From NCBI GenBank assembly GCA_964017185.1, contig OZ024869.1, forward strand, positions 52,540,761 through 52,604,760: 64,000 nt of DNA. The letters run 5' to 3'. This stretch comes from Rugalucina vietnamica. Lineage: Eukaryota > Mollusca > Bivalvia > Lucinida > Lucinidae. Positions 54,601 through 57,323 of this stretch are shown here, piece after piece. A program made the position numbers and the translations under genes. Positions within the stretch are counted from its first letter, which is position 1. Each line of letters begins with the position of its first letter. The notes beneath the pieces were generated by a model that was not told the origin of the DNA, searched no databases, and worked only from the letters and a program-made list of their open reading frames with translations.

Positions 54601-56051
54601 ATACTGATGCAGGAATAATTTGATAGTTTTTTCAATATGAGAAACATATCTGCAACATAAAAAAAAAAAGATTTTTGCCTATGCGAAAACAAAGGTGCTG
54701 ATTAGCTGTACAGTAATTGCACAGCTGATCAGCGCCATTGTTTTTGCTCCGGATGGTACAATCCCTCTTCTTCTTAAATTCGAAACTTAAAACTTTTAGC
54801 CTTCTTCTGTGGCTCTTTCGGCTGGTTTGTGTCAGAACTGGTCGGAAACCCTGAAGACCAGTTCTTTTTACATGATTCATATTTATACCCCCTGCCAAAA
54901 CGAAGTTTTAAGGGGGGTATACTGTTTTCACGTTGTCCGTCCGTCCGTCCGTAACGTTTTGTTTCTTTAATATCTTGAAGACCCATTGATGGAATTTAAT
55001 GAAACTTTGCAGGCATCTGCATATCTATGGAGCAAATATGTTCATGCAAAAATTAAGGGCTAGGGGCCAGTCCCCTTTGAGTTACTTCCCTTTATAGTTC
55101 TTGATGGCTTTTGTATACAGTGAAGATAGTGCATTTACGGGCGGATCAACTCCTACCACAGTTTTTGTTGGAACTTTTTGATATTATGCCTTAATGATGT
55201 AGACCCATTAGACATTTGCATGAAGAAATGTTATTGCGAAAAAATAATTTTGGACGAAATGACAGCTATGAGAACTTAGGCAATTTTCTTAGTTTTTTTT
55301 TACAAGTAATAGCTTTCACGGGCCGATCAACTCCTACCAATGTTTTTGATGGAACAATTTGATATCATGCCTACATGATGTACACCCATTGGAAATTTGC
55401 ATGAAGAAATTTTATTGCGAAAAAATAATTTTTGACAAAATGACAGCTATGTGAACTTAGTCAATTTTTCTTAGTTTTTTTTTTTTTACAGGTAAGGGCT
55501 TTCATGGGCCGATCAACTCGTACCACATTTTTTGATGGAACAATTTGATATCATGCCTACATTATGTGCACCCATTGGGCATTTGCATGAAGAAATTTTA
55601 TTGTGAAATAATAATTTTTGACGAAATTACAGCTATGAGAACTTAGACAATTTTTATTAGTTTTTCTTACAGGTAAGGGCTTTTGCGAGCCGATCAACTC
55701 TTACCTCAGTTTTTGATGGAACAATTTGATATCATACCTACATGATGTACACCCATTGGACATTTGCATGAAGAGGTTATATTGCCAAAATAATTTTTGT
55801 GGTAAACAGTCACCCTGCAGGGGGTATTTAATAAGCATTGCTTATTGACTATTTTTTCATTATGTTTGTATATTTTCAGAATAATGGACTCGAGCAAAGA
55901 GAACAAGATGCAGGCTCATCAACTCGCCATAGTATTTGGACCTACGTTAATCTGGCCGCAGGTCCAGTCTTCCAACCTCGCTACTAGCATGGTGCACCAA
56001 AGTAGGATTGTGGAATATGTGCTATTAGAATATAAGAATATATTCAGATGA
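10456..56051 (+). CDS. ARHGAP12/27: Rho GTPase-activating protein, ARHGAP12/27-like (17 coding exons)
   Basis: This is a Rho-family GTPase-activating protein with the order SH3 - WW x3 - linker - PH - RhoGAP, which is the architecture of ARHGAP12 and ARHGAP27. Family members switch off Rac/Cdc42-type GTPases at membranes and cell contacts. Joined exons: 10456-11022, 11781-12023, 14470-14685, 18032-18121, 25036-25194, 26190-26450, 38553-38639, 40980-41035, 42209-42371, 43258-43359, 44325-44394, 47679-47813, 50834-50932, 51885-51962, 52507-52638, 54262-54367, 55880-56051. They total 2736 nt, or 911 residues plus stop, close to the 850-890 residues usual for vertebrate relatives. All junction phases agree. 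SH3 is at about residues 9-68, WW modules near 225-255, 318-343 and 343-370, PH at about 544-648 and RhoGAP at about 716-911. The arginine finger is R758. Introns make up 94 percent of the span and are full of mobile elements. Exon 5 is the least certain part. Three WW modules favour ARHGAP27 over ARHGAP12, but one ancestral gene may stand for both. Confidence 0.9.
11497..11642. repeat. Fold-back family B, partial copy
   Basis: Has AATCAATGTTTTGAGCAAAA and the terminal ATTGCATGGGCATATTTTC seen in complete copies; the other arm is lost. Confidence 0.6.
11781..12023 (+). CDS. ARHGAP12/27: Exon 2: WW domain 1
   Basis: Residues 190-270, acceptor TTCAG| at 11780 and donor CAG|GTAAGA at 12024, both phase 0. 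A D-Y-A-N-L motif repeats the E-Y-A-N-L seen late in exon 1; both are tyrosines that could be phosphorylated (inference). A proline-rich stretch leads into a canonical WW module with tryptophans at about 228 and 251, an F-Y-V core and a W-K-P-P end, so it should bind proline-rich ligands. Confidence 0.88.
12161..14065. mobile_element. Tandem-repeat element I with short inverted ends
   Basis: Ends TATCGCACCTGC (12161) and GCAGGTGGGATA (14065) pair at 11 of 12 positions. After the first end is a (GTCC)n tract (12210-12245). Units of about 140 bases contain ACGTCGAAGTTT, TCAGTGATAGCTGCGAGT, CCTTGCATAGTAATTGTCC and CCTTGACCTATATTTCAC. A hAT-type element is nested at 12454-13513. Confidence 0.7.
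12454..13513. mobile_element. hAT-type non-autonomous DNA transposon
   Basis: 1060 bases bounded by CAGGGTTCGAA and TTCGAACCCTG (11-base inverted ends) and by an exact 8-bp target duplication GAAACCTT (12446-12453, 13514-13521). The CAGGG start and 8-bp duplication are hAT hallmarks. Subterminal AACCCG/CGGGTT repeats are dense at both ends, as for transposase binding sites. No transposase frame. Confidence 0.88.
14090..14469. other. Intron sequence, nothing recognised
   Basis: AT-rich, with a short poly(T) tract near 14232. No repeat family seen. Confidence 0.4.
14470..14685 (+). CDS. ARHGAP12/27: Exon 3: Ser/Lys-rich linker and start of WW domain 2
   Basis: Residues 271-342. Acceptor TTCAAAG| at 14469 is the only in-phase AG that keeps the frame open from the preceding stop at 14452. 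A Ser/Arg-rich basic linker (K-K-N-R-K-S-R-S-L-D) is followed by I-P-E-G-W-S-Y and V-F-I-N-E-T-T-N-E-K. That is the first three-quarters of a WW module, with its second tryptophan supplied by the first codon of exon 4. Donor AAG|GTTTGT at 14686, phase 0. Confidence 0.85.
14725..14955 (-). repeat. Fold-back family A, copy 1
   Basis: Ends TGAGCCACGACGTGAG and CTCATGACGCGGCTCA. Inner palindrome has CTTCGCAG/CTGCGAAG. Lies 40 bases after exon 3. Confidence 0.85.
15426..15654. repeat. Fold-back family E, copy 1
   Basis: Starts TTAACTCATTTAAGTCTGGC; inner arms ATAGCCCCAGATG and CATCTGGGGCTAT fold around a GC-rich loop. About 93 percent like 47430-47656. Confidence 0.75.
15884..16063 (+). repeat. 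Fold-back family A, copy 2 (truncated)
   Basis: Left end TGAGCCGCATCATGAG intact. Half of the inner palindrome and the right end are lost. Confidence 0.75.
16245..16478 (-). repeat. Fold-back family A, copy 3
   Basis: Ends TGAGCCGCCTCATGAG and CCCATGAGGTGGCTCA; flanked by TT on both sides. Confidence 0.85.
17245..17465 (+). repeat. Fold-back family A, copy 4
   Basis: Inner palindrome CTGTGCAG/CTGCACAG is exact. Left tip changed to TGTCGCGTCATGAG. Confidence 0.82.
17717..17985 (+). repeat. SINE-like repeat L, copy 1
   Basis: Shares ACTGACTGACCATCTGATTA, GGTTCAAGTCAAACCA (box-B-like) and ATGACATCCTAA with 63168-63358. Probably tRNA-derived. Confidence 0.55.
18032..18121 (+). CDS. ARHGAP12/27: Exon 4: WW domain 3
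   Basis: Residues 343-372, acceptor TTTCCTAG| at 18031. It starts with the tryptophan that completes module 2 and continues D-D-C-G-R-Q-Y-Y-Y into a second tryptophan followed by Q-L-P, as in the last WW of ARHGAP12/27. The loop H-G-G-Q-M-E-S-A is a little longer than usual. The donor is placed at GGG|GTTTGT (phase 0), which is a weak site; a GTAAAA four bases later is an alternative but would break phase. Confidence 0.8.
18122..18718. other. Intron 4, no element recognised
   Basis: T-rich sequence; the open frame at 18211-18519 has no coding features. Confidence 0.4.
18719..18925 (+). repeat. Fold-back family A, copy 5
   Basis: Ends TGAGCCGCAGCATCAG and CGCGTCGCGGTTCA. The right half of the inner palindrome is shortened. 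Confidence 0.8.
18995..19231 (-). repeat. Fold-back family A, copy 6
   Basis: Left end TGAGCCTGTGCATGAG belongs to the GTGCAT subtype; right end TTATGCAGTGTCTCA is partly matched. Confidence 0.8.
19374..19609 (-). repeat. Fold-back family A, copy 7
   Basis: Ends TGAGCCGCGTCATGAG and CCCATGACGTGGCTCA; flanked by TA on both sides. Confidence 0.85.
19780..19945 (+). repeat. tRNA-derived SINE-like repeat M, copy 1
   Basis: A-box-like TAGCCTAGAGCATCAC, B-box-like GGTTTTGATACCCA, and the tail TTACCCAGGCAGCAGAG...ATGACAGAAAAAATGTTG shared with 32979-33180 and 51163-51315. Confidence 0.55.
20045..20282 (+). repeat. Fold-back family A, copy 8
   Basis: Ends TGAGCCTTGTCACGAG and TCACGTTGCGGCTCA; flanked by TA. 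Confidence 0.82.
20466..20788 (+). repeat. Fold-back family A, copy 9 plus right-end fragment
   Basis: 20466-20700 is a copy with an exact inner palindrome but an eroded left tip. 20720-20788 is a second, separate right-end fragment (GTTTGTGTCA ... GACGAGGCTCA). Confidence 0.75.
20874..21110 (+). repeat. Fold-back family A, copy 10
   Basis: Ends TGAGCCGCATCATGAG and TCGCGTCGTGGCTTA; inner palindrome CTGTGCAG/CTGCACAG. Confidence 0.84.
21127..21335 (-). repeat. tRNA-derived SINE-like repeat, minus strand
   Basis: A poly(T) run (minus-strand poly(A) tail) at 21127-21150 is followed by unit sequence and, near 21300, a minus-strand B box GGGTTCGAGCCCCGC. The A box is not clear. Confidence 0.5.
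21336..22122. other. Intron 4, mostly unassigned
   Basis: 21765-21835 has a tRNA-like stretch with GTTCAATCCCGGG, probably another SINE remnant. Otherwise nothing recognised. Confidence 0.4.
22123..24888. mobile_element. Inverted-repeat-bounded element carrying a satellite array (element H)
   Basis: The ends TATGTCCCCCCAACCG (22123) and CGGTTGGGGGGACATA (24873) are exact 16-base inverted repeats. Between them a CG-rich GGCGTC/GCGTCC tract (22175-22235) is followed by about 17 units of about 151 bases. Each unit has GTGACCTTGACCTAATTTTC, AAGGTCACGAGTCCATAAAA, GATGGATTTTGACCAAACTT and AGAAGCATTGTTG. No coding frame. Confidence 0.88.
22330..24750. repeat. 151-base satellite with four-monomer higher-order units
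   Basis: Marker variants recur every 604 bases: CCTAATAATCAAGG at 22799, 23402 and 24006; GCAGAGTCGGCTAG at 22920, 23524 and 24128. So the array grew by copying blocks of four monomers, at least three times. Confidence 0.82.
25036..25194 (+). CDS. ARHGAP12/27: Exon 5 (tentative): linker segment
   Basis: An open stretch with a GATAAG|GTAATT donor at 25195 in phase 0, which fits between exon 4 and exon 6. The acceptor AAAG| at 25035 lacks a good pyrimidine tract. The encoded 53 residues are hydrophobic and charged mixed sequence with no domain I recognise. Because exons 4 and 6 join in phase without it, this could be an optional exon, an alternative first exon (ATG at 25042), or chance. Confidence 0.45.
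25240..25503. repeat. Fold-back family B, copy 1
   Basis: Starts CAGGAAAACATGTCCGTG. Inner arms AACATAGATTGTGGGTAC and GATCTATGTTTTGAGC are partly decayed. Begins 45 bases past exon 5. Confidence 0.75.
25528..25764 (-). repeat. Fold-back family A, copy 11
   Basis: Ends TGAGCCGCGACGCGAG and CTCACGATGCGGCTCA; inner palindrome CTTCGCGG/CCGCGAAG exact; flanked by AA. Confidence 0.87.
26190..26450 (+). CDS. ARHGAP12/27: Exon 6: Ser/Pro-rich linker
   Basis: 87 residues, acceptor ATATTTTCAG| at 26189 and donor GTT|GTAAGTG at 26451, both phase 0. It is rich in S-P and S-S-S motifs, has a R-S-D-R-F-R-K-S-R-S basic patch that resembles a kinase target, and a G-P-P-P-P-K polyproline stretch that could bind SH3 or WW modules, possibly its own (inference). 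Base composition is clearly less AT-rich than the flanking intron. Confidence 0.85.
26451..27156. other. Intron 6 start, nothing recognised
   Basis: AT-rich with a short C-run near 26640. No repeat family or frame of note. Confidence 0.4.
27157..27245. repeat. Short tandem repeat of about 20 bases
   Basis: Five units of GGCCCATGAAATTTWTGY. Confidence 0.8.
28081..29781 (-). pseudogene. L1-like reverse transcriptase, C-terminal part
   Basis: Resumes with S-Q-Y-A-D-D-T-T-L-I-L, the catalytic box, in a 566-codon open frame. Near its end is C-S-F-C-N-E-E-K-E-T-I-K-H-L-F-W-D-C, the zinc-binding motif found after many LINE reverse transcriptases. Confidence 0.88.
29809..31510. mobile_element. Tandem-repeat element C, copy 1
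   Basis: Starts AGCTCACCTGAGCC with hairpin GGCTCACAAGGTGAGC and a (GTCC)n tract; ends CAGGTGAGCG then the palindrome AGGACCATTGGTCCT. Three units of about 450 bases, each with AAGATGGCCGCCATGCCC and GATGACCTTGACC. It splits the L1-like LINE. Confidence 0.82.
30329..30504. mobile_element. Small inverted-repeat element nested in element C
   Basis: Ends CATGCGCGGATCCAGA and TCTGGATCCGCGCATG are exact 16-base inverted repeats; AGGGG on both sides is a likely 5-bp target duplication. The body has G-runs paired with C-runs. Confidence 0.8.
31510..31813 (-). pseudogene. L1-like reverse transcriptase, middle part
   Basis: L-L-I-D-F-E-K-A-F-D and R-Q-G-D-P-L-S-P-Y-L-F, the palm motifs typical of L1/Tx1-group enzymes. 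It ends at the inserted element after A-A-L-I-R-N. Confidence 0.85.
31819..32652 (-). pseudogene. L1-like reverse transcriptase, N-terminal part
   Basis: A basic coiled region, then A-R-W-I-S-D-G-E-K-V-T-K-Y-F, S-S-P-G-F-D-G and N-W-R-P-I-S-L-L-N. It ends at a frame shift at about 31816, after D-Q-T-G-F-I. Confidence 0.82.
32979..33180 (+). repeat. tRNA-derived SINE-like repeat M, copy 2
   Basis: A box TGGCATAGTAGTAGAGC, B box TTTGATTCAAAGCCC and tail AAGCAGTGGCCCCATT ... TGAAAAATTGTTGAC. Confidence 0.65.
33385..34665. mobile_element. Tandem-repeat element J
   Basis: Starts GGCTCGCCTGCACGAAGTGC and ends GTCAGGCAAGCTACGCTG (weakly inverted). About six units of 146 bases with CTTAATATCTCATCAACTAT, CTTGCATATGGCTTCTCC and CTGACCTTGACCTATATTTC. 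Confidence 0.75.
34670..35456. other. Intron 6, nothing recognised
   Basis: AT-rich, with a degenerate TTTTAGGGA repeat at 35000-35140. The 66-codon open frame there is repeat-derived. Confidence 0.4.
35457..35692 (-). repeat. Fold-back family A, copy 12
   Basis: Ends TGAGCCGCCTTGTGGG and CTCACAAGGTGGCTCA; the CCTTGTG variant is matched on both arms. Confidence 0.87.
36060..36400. repeat. Fold-back family A, decayed remnants
   Basis: 36063-36125 (GAGAAAACCTGTCTTCAGAG) and 36272-36400 (ATTATGAGAAGACTAGCTTT) keep pieces of the family without complete ends. Confidence 0.5.
36573..36815 (+). repeat. Fold-back family A, copy 13
   Basis: Ends TGAGTCGCATGATGAG and CTCGTGTCGCGACTCA: the G-to-T change in TGAGTC is matched by GACTCA. 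Flanked by TA. Confidence 0.87.
36973..37205 (+). repeat. Fold-back family A, copy 14
   Basis: Ends TGAGCCACTTCATGGG and CCCACGAGGTGGCTCA. The inner loop is slightly mispaired. Confidence 0.85.
37900..37985. repeat. Perfect short palindrome
   Basis: Arms AACAACCCTGCCAGCCAAGC and its complement meet at CATGTTAATAACATG near 37952. About 28-bp arms with no mismatch. Confidence 0.85.
38235..38469 (+). repeat. Fold-back family A, copy 15
   Basis: Inner palindrome CTTCGCGG/CCGCGAAG exact; ends TGAGCCACTGCATAAG and CTCATGCACAGGCTTA. Lies about 85 bases before exon 7. Confidence 0.85.
38553..38639 (+). CDS. ARHGAP12/27: Exon 7: linker before the PH domain
   Basis: 29 residues, acceptor GTATTTTCTAG| and donor AAT|GTAAGTC at 38640, both phase 0. 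It reads S-L-D-G-V-G then an Arg-rich stretch and H-P-I-P-P-F. No domain. A (TCA)n-rich microsatellite begins about ten bases after the exon. Confidence 0.75.
38650..39020. repeat. (TCA/CAC)n microsatellite
   Basis: Imperfect TCA, CCA and TCAT units over about 370 bases just after exon 7; the His-rich open frame here is a by-product. Confidence 0.9.
39115..39350 (+). repeat. Fold-back family A, copy 16
   Basis: Inner palindrome CTTCGCAG/CTGCGAAG; right end TCGTCGTGGCTCA. Confidence 0.84.
39965..40201 (+). repeat. Fold-back family A, copy 17 (best preserved)
   Basis: Ends TGAGCCTGTGCATGAG and CTCATGCACAGGCTCA are exact complements, and the inner CTTCGCGG/CCGCGAAG arms are exact. Flanked by TA on both sides. 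A good reference copy. Confidence 0.9.
40619..40854 (+). repeat. Fold-back family A, copy 18
   Basis: Ends TGAGCCGCATCATGAG and CGCATCGCAGCTTA; inner arm shortened by one base. Confidence 0.82.
40980..41035 (+). CDS. ARHGAP12/27: Exon 8: first strand of the PH domain
   Basis: Acceptor AAATTTCAG| at 40979, phase 0; donor GCAGG|GTAAGC at 41036 leaves phase 2. It encodes E-P-I-E-G-V-L-S-K and then a Lys-rich loop K-I-E-K-G-G-K-A, the beta1/beta2 start of a PH domain where phosphoinositide-binding lysines usually sit. Confidence 0.85.
41054..41261 (+). repeat. Fold-back family A, copy 19
   Basis: Left arm partly deleted (TGAGTCGTGCGAAAAC), inner palindrome exact, right end CTCATGACGTGGCTCA. Starts 18 bases past the exon 8 donor. 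Confidence 0.83.
41101..41790. repeat. Tandem duplication of about 337 bases
   Basis: The unit from GCTGATCAGCGCCTTTG (41103) through TGATTGGAATACAATACAG recurs from 41440. It copied half of fold-back copy 19 plus flanking DNA, giving a truncated second fold-back fragment at 41438-41611. Confidence 0.85.
41922..42134. repeat. Inverted-repeat element F, copy 1
   Basis: Ends TACTGTAAATTCAGAAAT and ATTTCCGGATTTACAGT. Same family as 50227-50439. Confidence 0.72.
42209..42371 (+). CDS. ARHGAP12/27: Exon 9: PH domain core
   Basis: Acceptor TCTTTCAG| at 42208, donor TTTA|GTAAGT at 42372. It continues the PH fold: S-Y-V-K-L-E-G-T-N-L-V-F-H, a Lys-rich loop, then P-L-Q-T-C-T-V-E and K-N-T-I-L. Enters in phase 2 and leaves in phase 0. 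A degenerate fold-back copy starts 21 bases past the exon. Confidence 0.9.
42393..42542 (-). repeat. Fold-back family A, copy 20 (degenerate)
   Basis: Left end TGAGCCACATCATGAG; inner palindrome reduced; right end GGTGGCTCA. Starts 21 bases past exon 9. Confidence 0.72.
42720..42932 (+). repeat. Fold-back family A, copy 21
   Basis: Left GCTGCGTCATGAG, shortened inner palindrome, right CCCATCGTGGCCCTTA. Confidence 0.75.
43258..43359 (+). CDS. ARHGAP12/27: Exon 10: end of the PH domain
   Basis: Acceptor TTCATTGTAG|, donor GAAGTG|GTAAGTG, both phase 0. It ends the PH domain with T-L-L-L-Y-D-D and the C-terminal helix M-Q-D-W-F-V-R-L-K; the tryptophan (about residue 637) is the invariant PH tryptophan. 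Confidence 0.9.
43394..44175. mobile_element. Tandem-repeat element C, copy 2, with a 40-base minisatellite
   Basis: Starts AGCTCATCTGAGCC and ends AGGACCATTGGTCCTC. The usual 450-base units are replaced by a minisatellite. Starts 34 bases after exon 10. Confidence 0.78.
43524..44022. repeat. 40-base minisatellite
   Basis: About 12.5 units of AAAAGTGTATACAATGGCTA plus CAGTGTATAATACAATGTAT with few differences. Confidence 0.92.
44325..44394 (+). CDS. ARHGAP12/27: Exon 11: PH-RhoGAP linker
   Basis: Acceptor AATGTTTCAG| at 44324 in phase 0; donor AGAA|GTAAGA at 44395 in phase 1. Encodes a Pro/Gln-rich stretch ending R-K-P-S-F-R. No domain. A fold-back copy starts 18 bases past the donor. Confidence 0.82.
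44413..44640 (+). repeat. Fold-back family A, copy 22
   Basis: Left AGAGCCGCATCATGAG, inner CTGTGCAG/CCGCACAG with one mismatch, right TTTTGTGACTCA. Starts 18 bases past exon 11. Confidence 0.82.
44951..45200. repeat. Segment duplicated at 47141-47390
   Basis: Both begin CAAATATTTTGTATTTTCAG and run on into fold-back family D with about 97 percent identity. They bracket tandem-repeat element G. Confidence 0.85.
45003..45335. repeat. Fold-back family D, two adjoining copies
   Basis: 45003-45203 starts GGGGCCAGTTGTTCAAA and has long inner arms (AATAACAGTGTATTTG), its right end cut. 45204-45335 is a short complete copy from GGGCCCAGTTGTTCAAA to TTTGAACAACTGGCCC. Confidence 0.78.
45344..47082. 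mobile_element. Tandem-repeat element G, copy 1
   Basis: Starts TATACCCCCCGCAAAACGAA with hairpin partner AGGGGGGTATACTG; ends GCAGGGGGTATA. About eight units of 170-190 bases with GTGAAATCAACTCCTCCTAG, TTTGCAGACATGTTCCACAC and TGACAAATTTACAGCATTTT. Confidence 0.82.
47192..47426. repeat. Fold-back family D, copy 3
   Basis: From GGGCCAATTGTTCAAA to TTTGAACAATGGGCCC. Confidence 0.8.
47430..47656. repeat. Fold-back family E, copy 2
   Basis: Matches 15426-15654. It ends about 22 bases before the exon 12 acceptor, so the branch point of that intron probably lies in or at the edge of it. Confidence 0.78.
47679..47813 (+). CDS. ARHGAP12/27: Exon 12: basic region leading into RhoGAP
   Basis: Acceptor TTATTTCACAG| at 47678, phase 1; donor AAAA|GTAAGA at 47814, phase 1. 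After a Ser/Asn/Lys-rich segment comes L-K-D-F-L-Q-V-F-I-T-R-R, then L-Q-E-I-E-A-K-G-I-Y-K, the conserved lead-in of ARHGAP12/15/27 RhoGAP domains. The exon is squeezed between two inserted elements, one ending about 22 bases before it and one starting about 11 bases after it. Confidence 0.88.
47824..48028 (-). repeat. Fold-back family A, copy 23 (right end lost)
   Basis: Starts TGAGCCGCGAGGCAAG 11 bases past exon 12. Inner CAGTGCAG/CTGCACAG; ends in the palindrome. Confidence 0.78.
48538..50730. mobile_element. Tandem-repeat element C, copy 3
   Basis: From AGCTCACCTGAGCC through (GTCC)n to AGGACCATTGGTCCTC. Four units; units 1 and 3 and units 2 and 4 pair off, with a repeat distance of about 915 bases. 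Element F is inserted in the last unit. Confidence 0.87.
50227..50439. mobile_element. Inverted-repeat element F, copy 2, nested in element C
   Basis: CTGTAAGTTCGGAAATTTTC and the complementary GAAAATTTCCGGATTTACAG end the element; TA flanks both ends. Intact C units show the empty site GTACTACAATG. Arms rich in TTCGCGA/TCGCGAA. Confidence 0.85.
50834..50932 (+). CDS. ARHGAP12/27: Exon 13: RhoGAP domain start
   Basis: Acceptor CATGTTTTCAG| at 50833, donor GCGAG|GTAATA at 50933, phases 1 and 1. Encodes V-F-G-A-E-L-K-Q-L-C, V-P-N-F-V-T-R-C and A-I-E-K-R, the first helices of the RhoGAP fold. Confidence 0.92.
51163..51315 (+). repeat. tRNA-derived SINE-like repeat M, copy 3
   Basis: A box TGGTTGCCTAGTGGTAGAGG, B box GGTTCAAACCTCA, then GTGTCCTTGAGCAAGACA and the tail TGAAAAATTGTTGAC. 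Confidence 0.72.
51318..51560. repeat. Fold-back family B, copy 2
   Basis: Inner arms CATAGATTGTGGGTACATGT and GAGTACCCACAATCTATG around a CCCTCGTCGAGGCGG centre. Confidence 0.8.
51665..51868 (-). repeat. Fold-back family A, copy 24 (degenerate)
   Basis: Lacks clear tips but keeps GACACAAACCGGCC and CAGCTGATCTGCGCCTTTG. Ends about 16 bases before the exon 14 acceptor. Confidence 0.65.
51885..51962 (+). CDS. ARHGAP12/27: Exon 14: RhoGAP catalytic arginine
   Basis: Acceptor TTTTCTGACAG| at 51884, donor CAAG|GTAAGA, phases 1 and 1. Encodes G-L-E-H-E-G-I-Y-R-I-T-G-N, the signature with the arginine finger (about R758) that completes the GTPase active site, so the protein should be catalytically competent. 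Confidence 0.95.
52019..52264. repeat. Fold-back family D, copy 4
   Basis: From GGGGCCAGTGTTCAAAA to TTTTGAATATCTGGGCCC; inner arms GAGAATCCTTTGCAATGCAT are an almost exact palindrome. Confidence 0.8.
52507..52638 (+). CDS. ARHGAP12/27: Exon 15: RhoGAP core
   Basis: Acceptor TTATTTTCAG| at 52506. Encodes D-V/T-G-A-L-K-L-F-F-R-E-L style core (here L-T-G-A-L-K-L-F-F-R-E-L) and E-P-L-F-T-Y, a hallmark of RhoGAP domains. Donor TTATT|GTAAGTG at 52639, phase 1. The donor and about 50 bases around it are repeated directly after the exon and again at 53354-53405; use of a later donor would shift the frame and reach a stop at 52733. Confidence 0.92.
52630..52706 (+). repeat. Duplicated exon 15 splice-donor segment
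   Basis: CCAGTTATTGTAAGTGTAAT occurs at 52630, 52680 and 53380. The first is the used donor. The second and third each restate the exon end and GTAAGTG. Confidence 0.88.
52707..53353. mobile_element. Fold-back element splitting the duplicated donor segment
   Basis: Flanked by 52-base direct repeats (52656-52706, 53354-53405). Inside are hairpin GTGCAGATATCAGACGATAT, three TGACGTCA sites, and a right-end palindrome around GCTCGCAAGCTCGCG at 53283-53297. Confidence 0.65.
53411..53643. repeat. Fold-back family B, copy 3
   Basis: Right end TATAAAAGTGGGGTTCAATG then CACGGACATGTT; inner left arm partly deleted. Confidence 0.72.
53698..53850 (-). repeat. Interspersed repeat K, copy 3
   Basis: Reverse complement of 1327-1497. 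Confidence 0.72.
54262..54367 (+). CDS. ARHGAP12/27: Exon 16: RhoGAP helix region
   Basis: Acceptor CTTTTTCAG| at 54261, donor ACAAA|GTAAGT at 54368, phases 1 and 2. Encodes L-K-E-L-N-S-E-R, D-L-P-K-C-H-Y-E-T and F-L-F-K-H-L-T, matching the helix that precedes the conserved Asn-containing block. Confidence 0.9.
54668..54880 (+). repeat. Fold-back family A, copy 25
   Basis: Left tip replaced by an A-run. Inner CTGTACAG/TTGCACAG with mismatches, right end ACATGATTCAT. Confidence 0.72.
54884..55828. mobile_element. Tandem-repeat element G, copy 2
   Basis: Starts TATACCCCCTGCCAAAACGA, has GTCC units, ends GCAGGGGGTA. Four units of about 185 bases with GGGCCGATCAACTCCTACCA. Same ends as 45344-47082 but different unit sequence. 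Ends about 52 bases before exon 17. Confidence 0.8.
55880..56051 (+). CDS. ARHGAP12/27: Exon 17: RhoGAP end and stop codon
   Basis: Acceptor TATATTTTCAG| at 55879, phase 2. Encodes E-N-K-M-Q, then L-A-I-V-F-G-P-T-L-I-W-P, the most conserved RhoGAP block, and the final helix I-V-E-Y-V-L-L-E-Y. The TGA is at 56049-56051. The 3' UTR follows but its end is not fixed by sequence alone. Confidence 0.93.
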
Positions 56052-57110
56052 GGTTATGTTTCGGCGAACATTTACATTGGTCTAGATGTAGATAGGAATT
56101 TATTCTACGGTTACTTGTGAGAGATGATTTTCTCCAAAAGCAAGAGATGCGCAGTGTGTATGGACAAAAGTCTAGACCACAAGTGATAACGCCCATGGCA
56201 TGGAGTGCAATTTTGTAACAAGTGTTGGACTTCTTGTGTCCAGTATTAACAATTTCTATACTAAGGGCCTTCATATGCACTTGAATCATCTGTACGGTAA
56301 GCTGATGGTCTCGTTCGATAACCACACTCTTAGCTATCTGATCATATGAGCCGCGTCGCGAGAAAACTGGTTTTCGGGATTTCTGACCAGGTCCGACACA
56401 AACCGGTCTATACACCCACAGAAAGAAGCTAGAATCTTGAAATTTTGGGTATAAGTAGAAGAGGAATTGTACTATCCTTGTAGTGAAAACAAAGGTGCAG
56501 ATCAGCAGTGCAGTTACTGCACAGCTGATCTGCGCCTTTGTTTTTGCATAACTGTACAGTTGATCTGTGCCTTTGTTTTCACATAGGTAAAAATCCGGTC
56601 TTCTCATGACGCGGCTCATATAAGACTGTCTAAGCCTTTCTTTTCTTGTCTTGAAAGTGGCAGTTGTTGAAGCAAGTTGAATTTTACTATAGGCAAAGGA
56701 TGAACCACTTAACCTAGTGCCTGCTTTACAACAGTTGAACTCTGGAAAGTCAGTTGCAATTATATTGAGACATTTGGTGCTTTAAAATTTGTTAAATTCA
56801 TGGATTGAGTTTATATGTGGCATGTTAAACGCTACATTAGTGTGACCTATCTAAGGCATACCTGCTACGTTGTTTTTGTATGTACAGCGTATGCACGGTG
56901 TATCGGAGCTGCCATGCATGTGCTACCTATTTTTAAGTGTGCACATAATAAAACGTAGCACCTCGGCGTACGAGGAGTATGAGCAACATGTGCTCGCGTA
57001 TGTACTATGTACATGTGACATACCTTTCGTATCATGATACGCCGTAGTAGGCGAGTCGATATATAATAGTGTGACGGTAGTGTAAAGATGCTCTGTAAAA
57101 AAAAAATAAA
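56052..57110 (+). other. Probable 3' UTR and flank of the RhoGAP gene
   Basis: No splice signal is needed after the stop. AATAAA occurs at 56947 and 57105, either of which could be the poly(A) signal. A family A copy (56347-56619) would be inside the transcript. Confidence 0.4.
56347..56619 (-). repeat. Fold-back family A, copy 26
   Basis: Ends TGAGCCGCGTCGCGAG and CTCATGACGCGGCTCA. The inner GCTGATCTGCGCCTTTG arm is present twice, adding about 37 bases. Confidence 0.86.
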
Positions 57111-57323
57111 ACTGTGATACAACATAAAGTGAGATTGTTAGGGTAGTTAGGAGATAGTATGGTTTCTATAGGAAACTACTGTTCGAATAAACTTTTTAGG
57201 GTCCACCAGTTAGATTGATAACTGATGGTTATATATTTGATAAGAAAGTTAAACTTCTAAGACAGTTGCACCATTAGTTACTAAAATTGTACACACCTGT
57301 GATTGCTAGACTGATTTTGCATT

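Noticed and set aside
56865-57125. Minus-strand 86-codon open frame downstream of the gene
   Set aside because: Arises from the CGTA-rich odd segment; no domain or start context.
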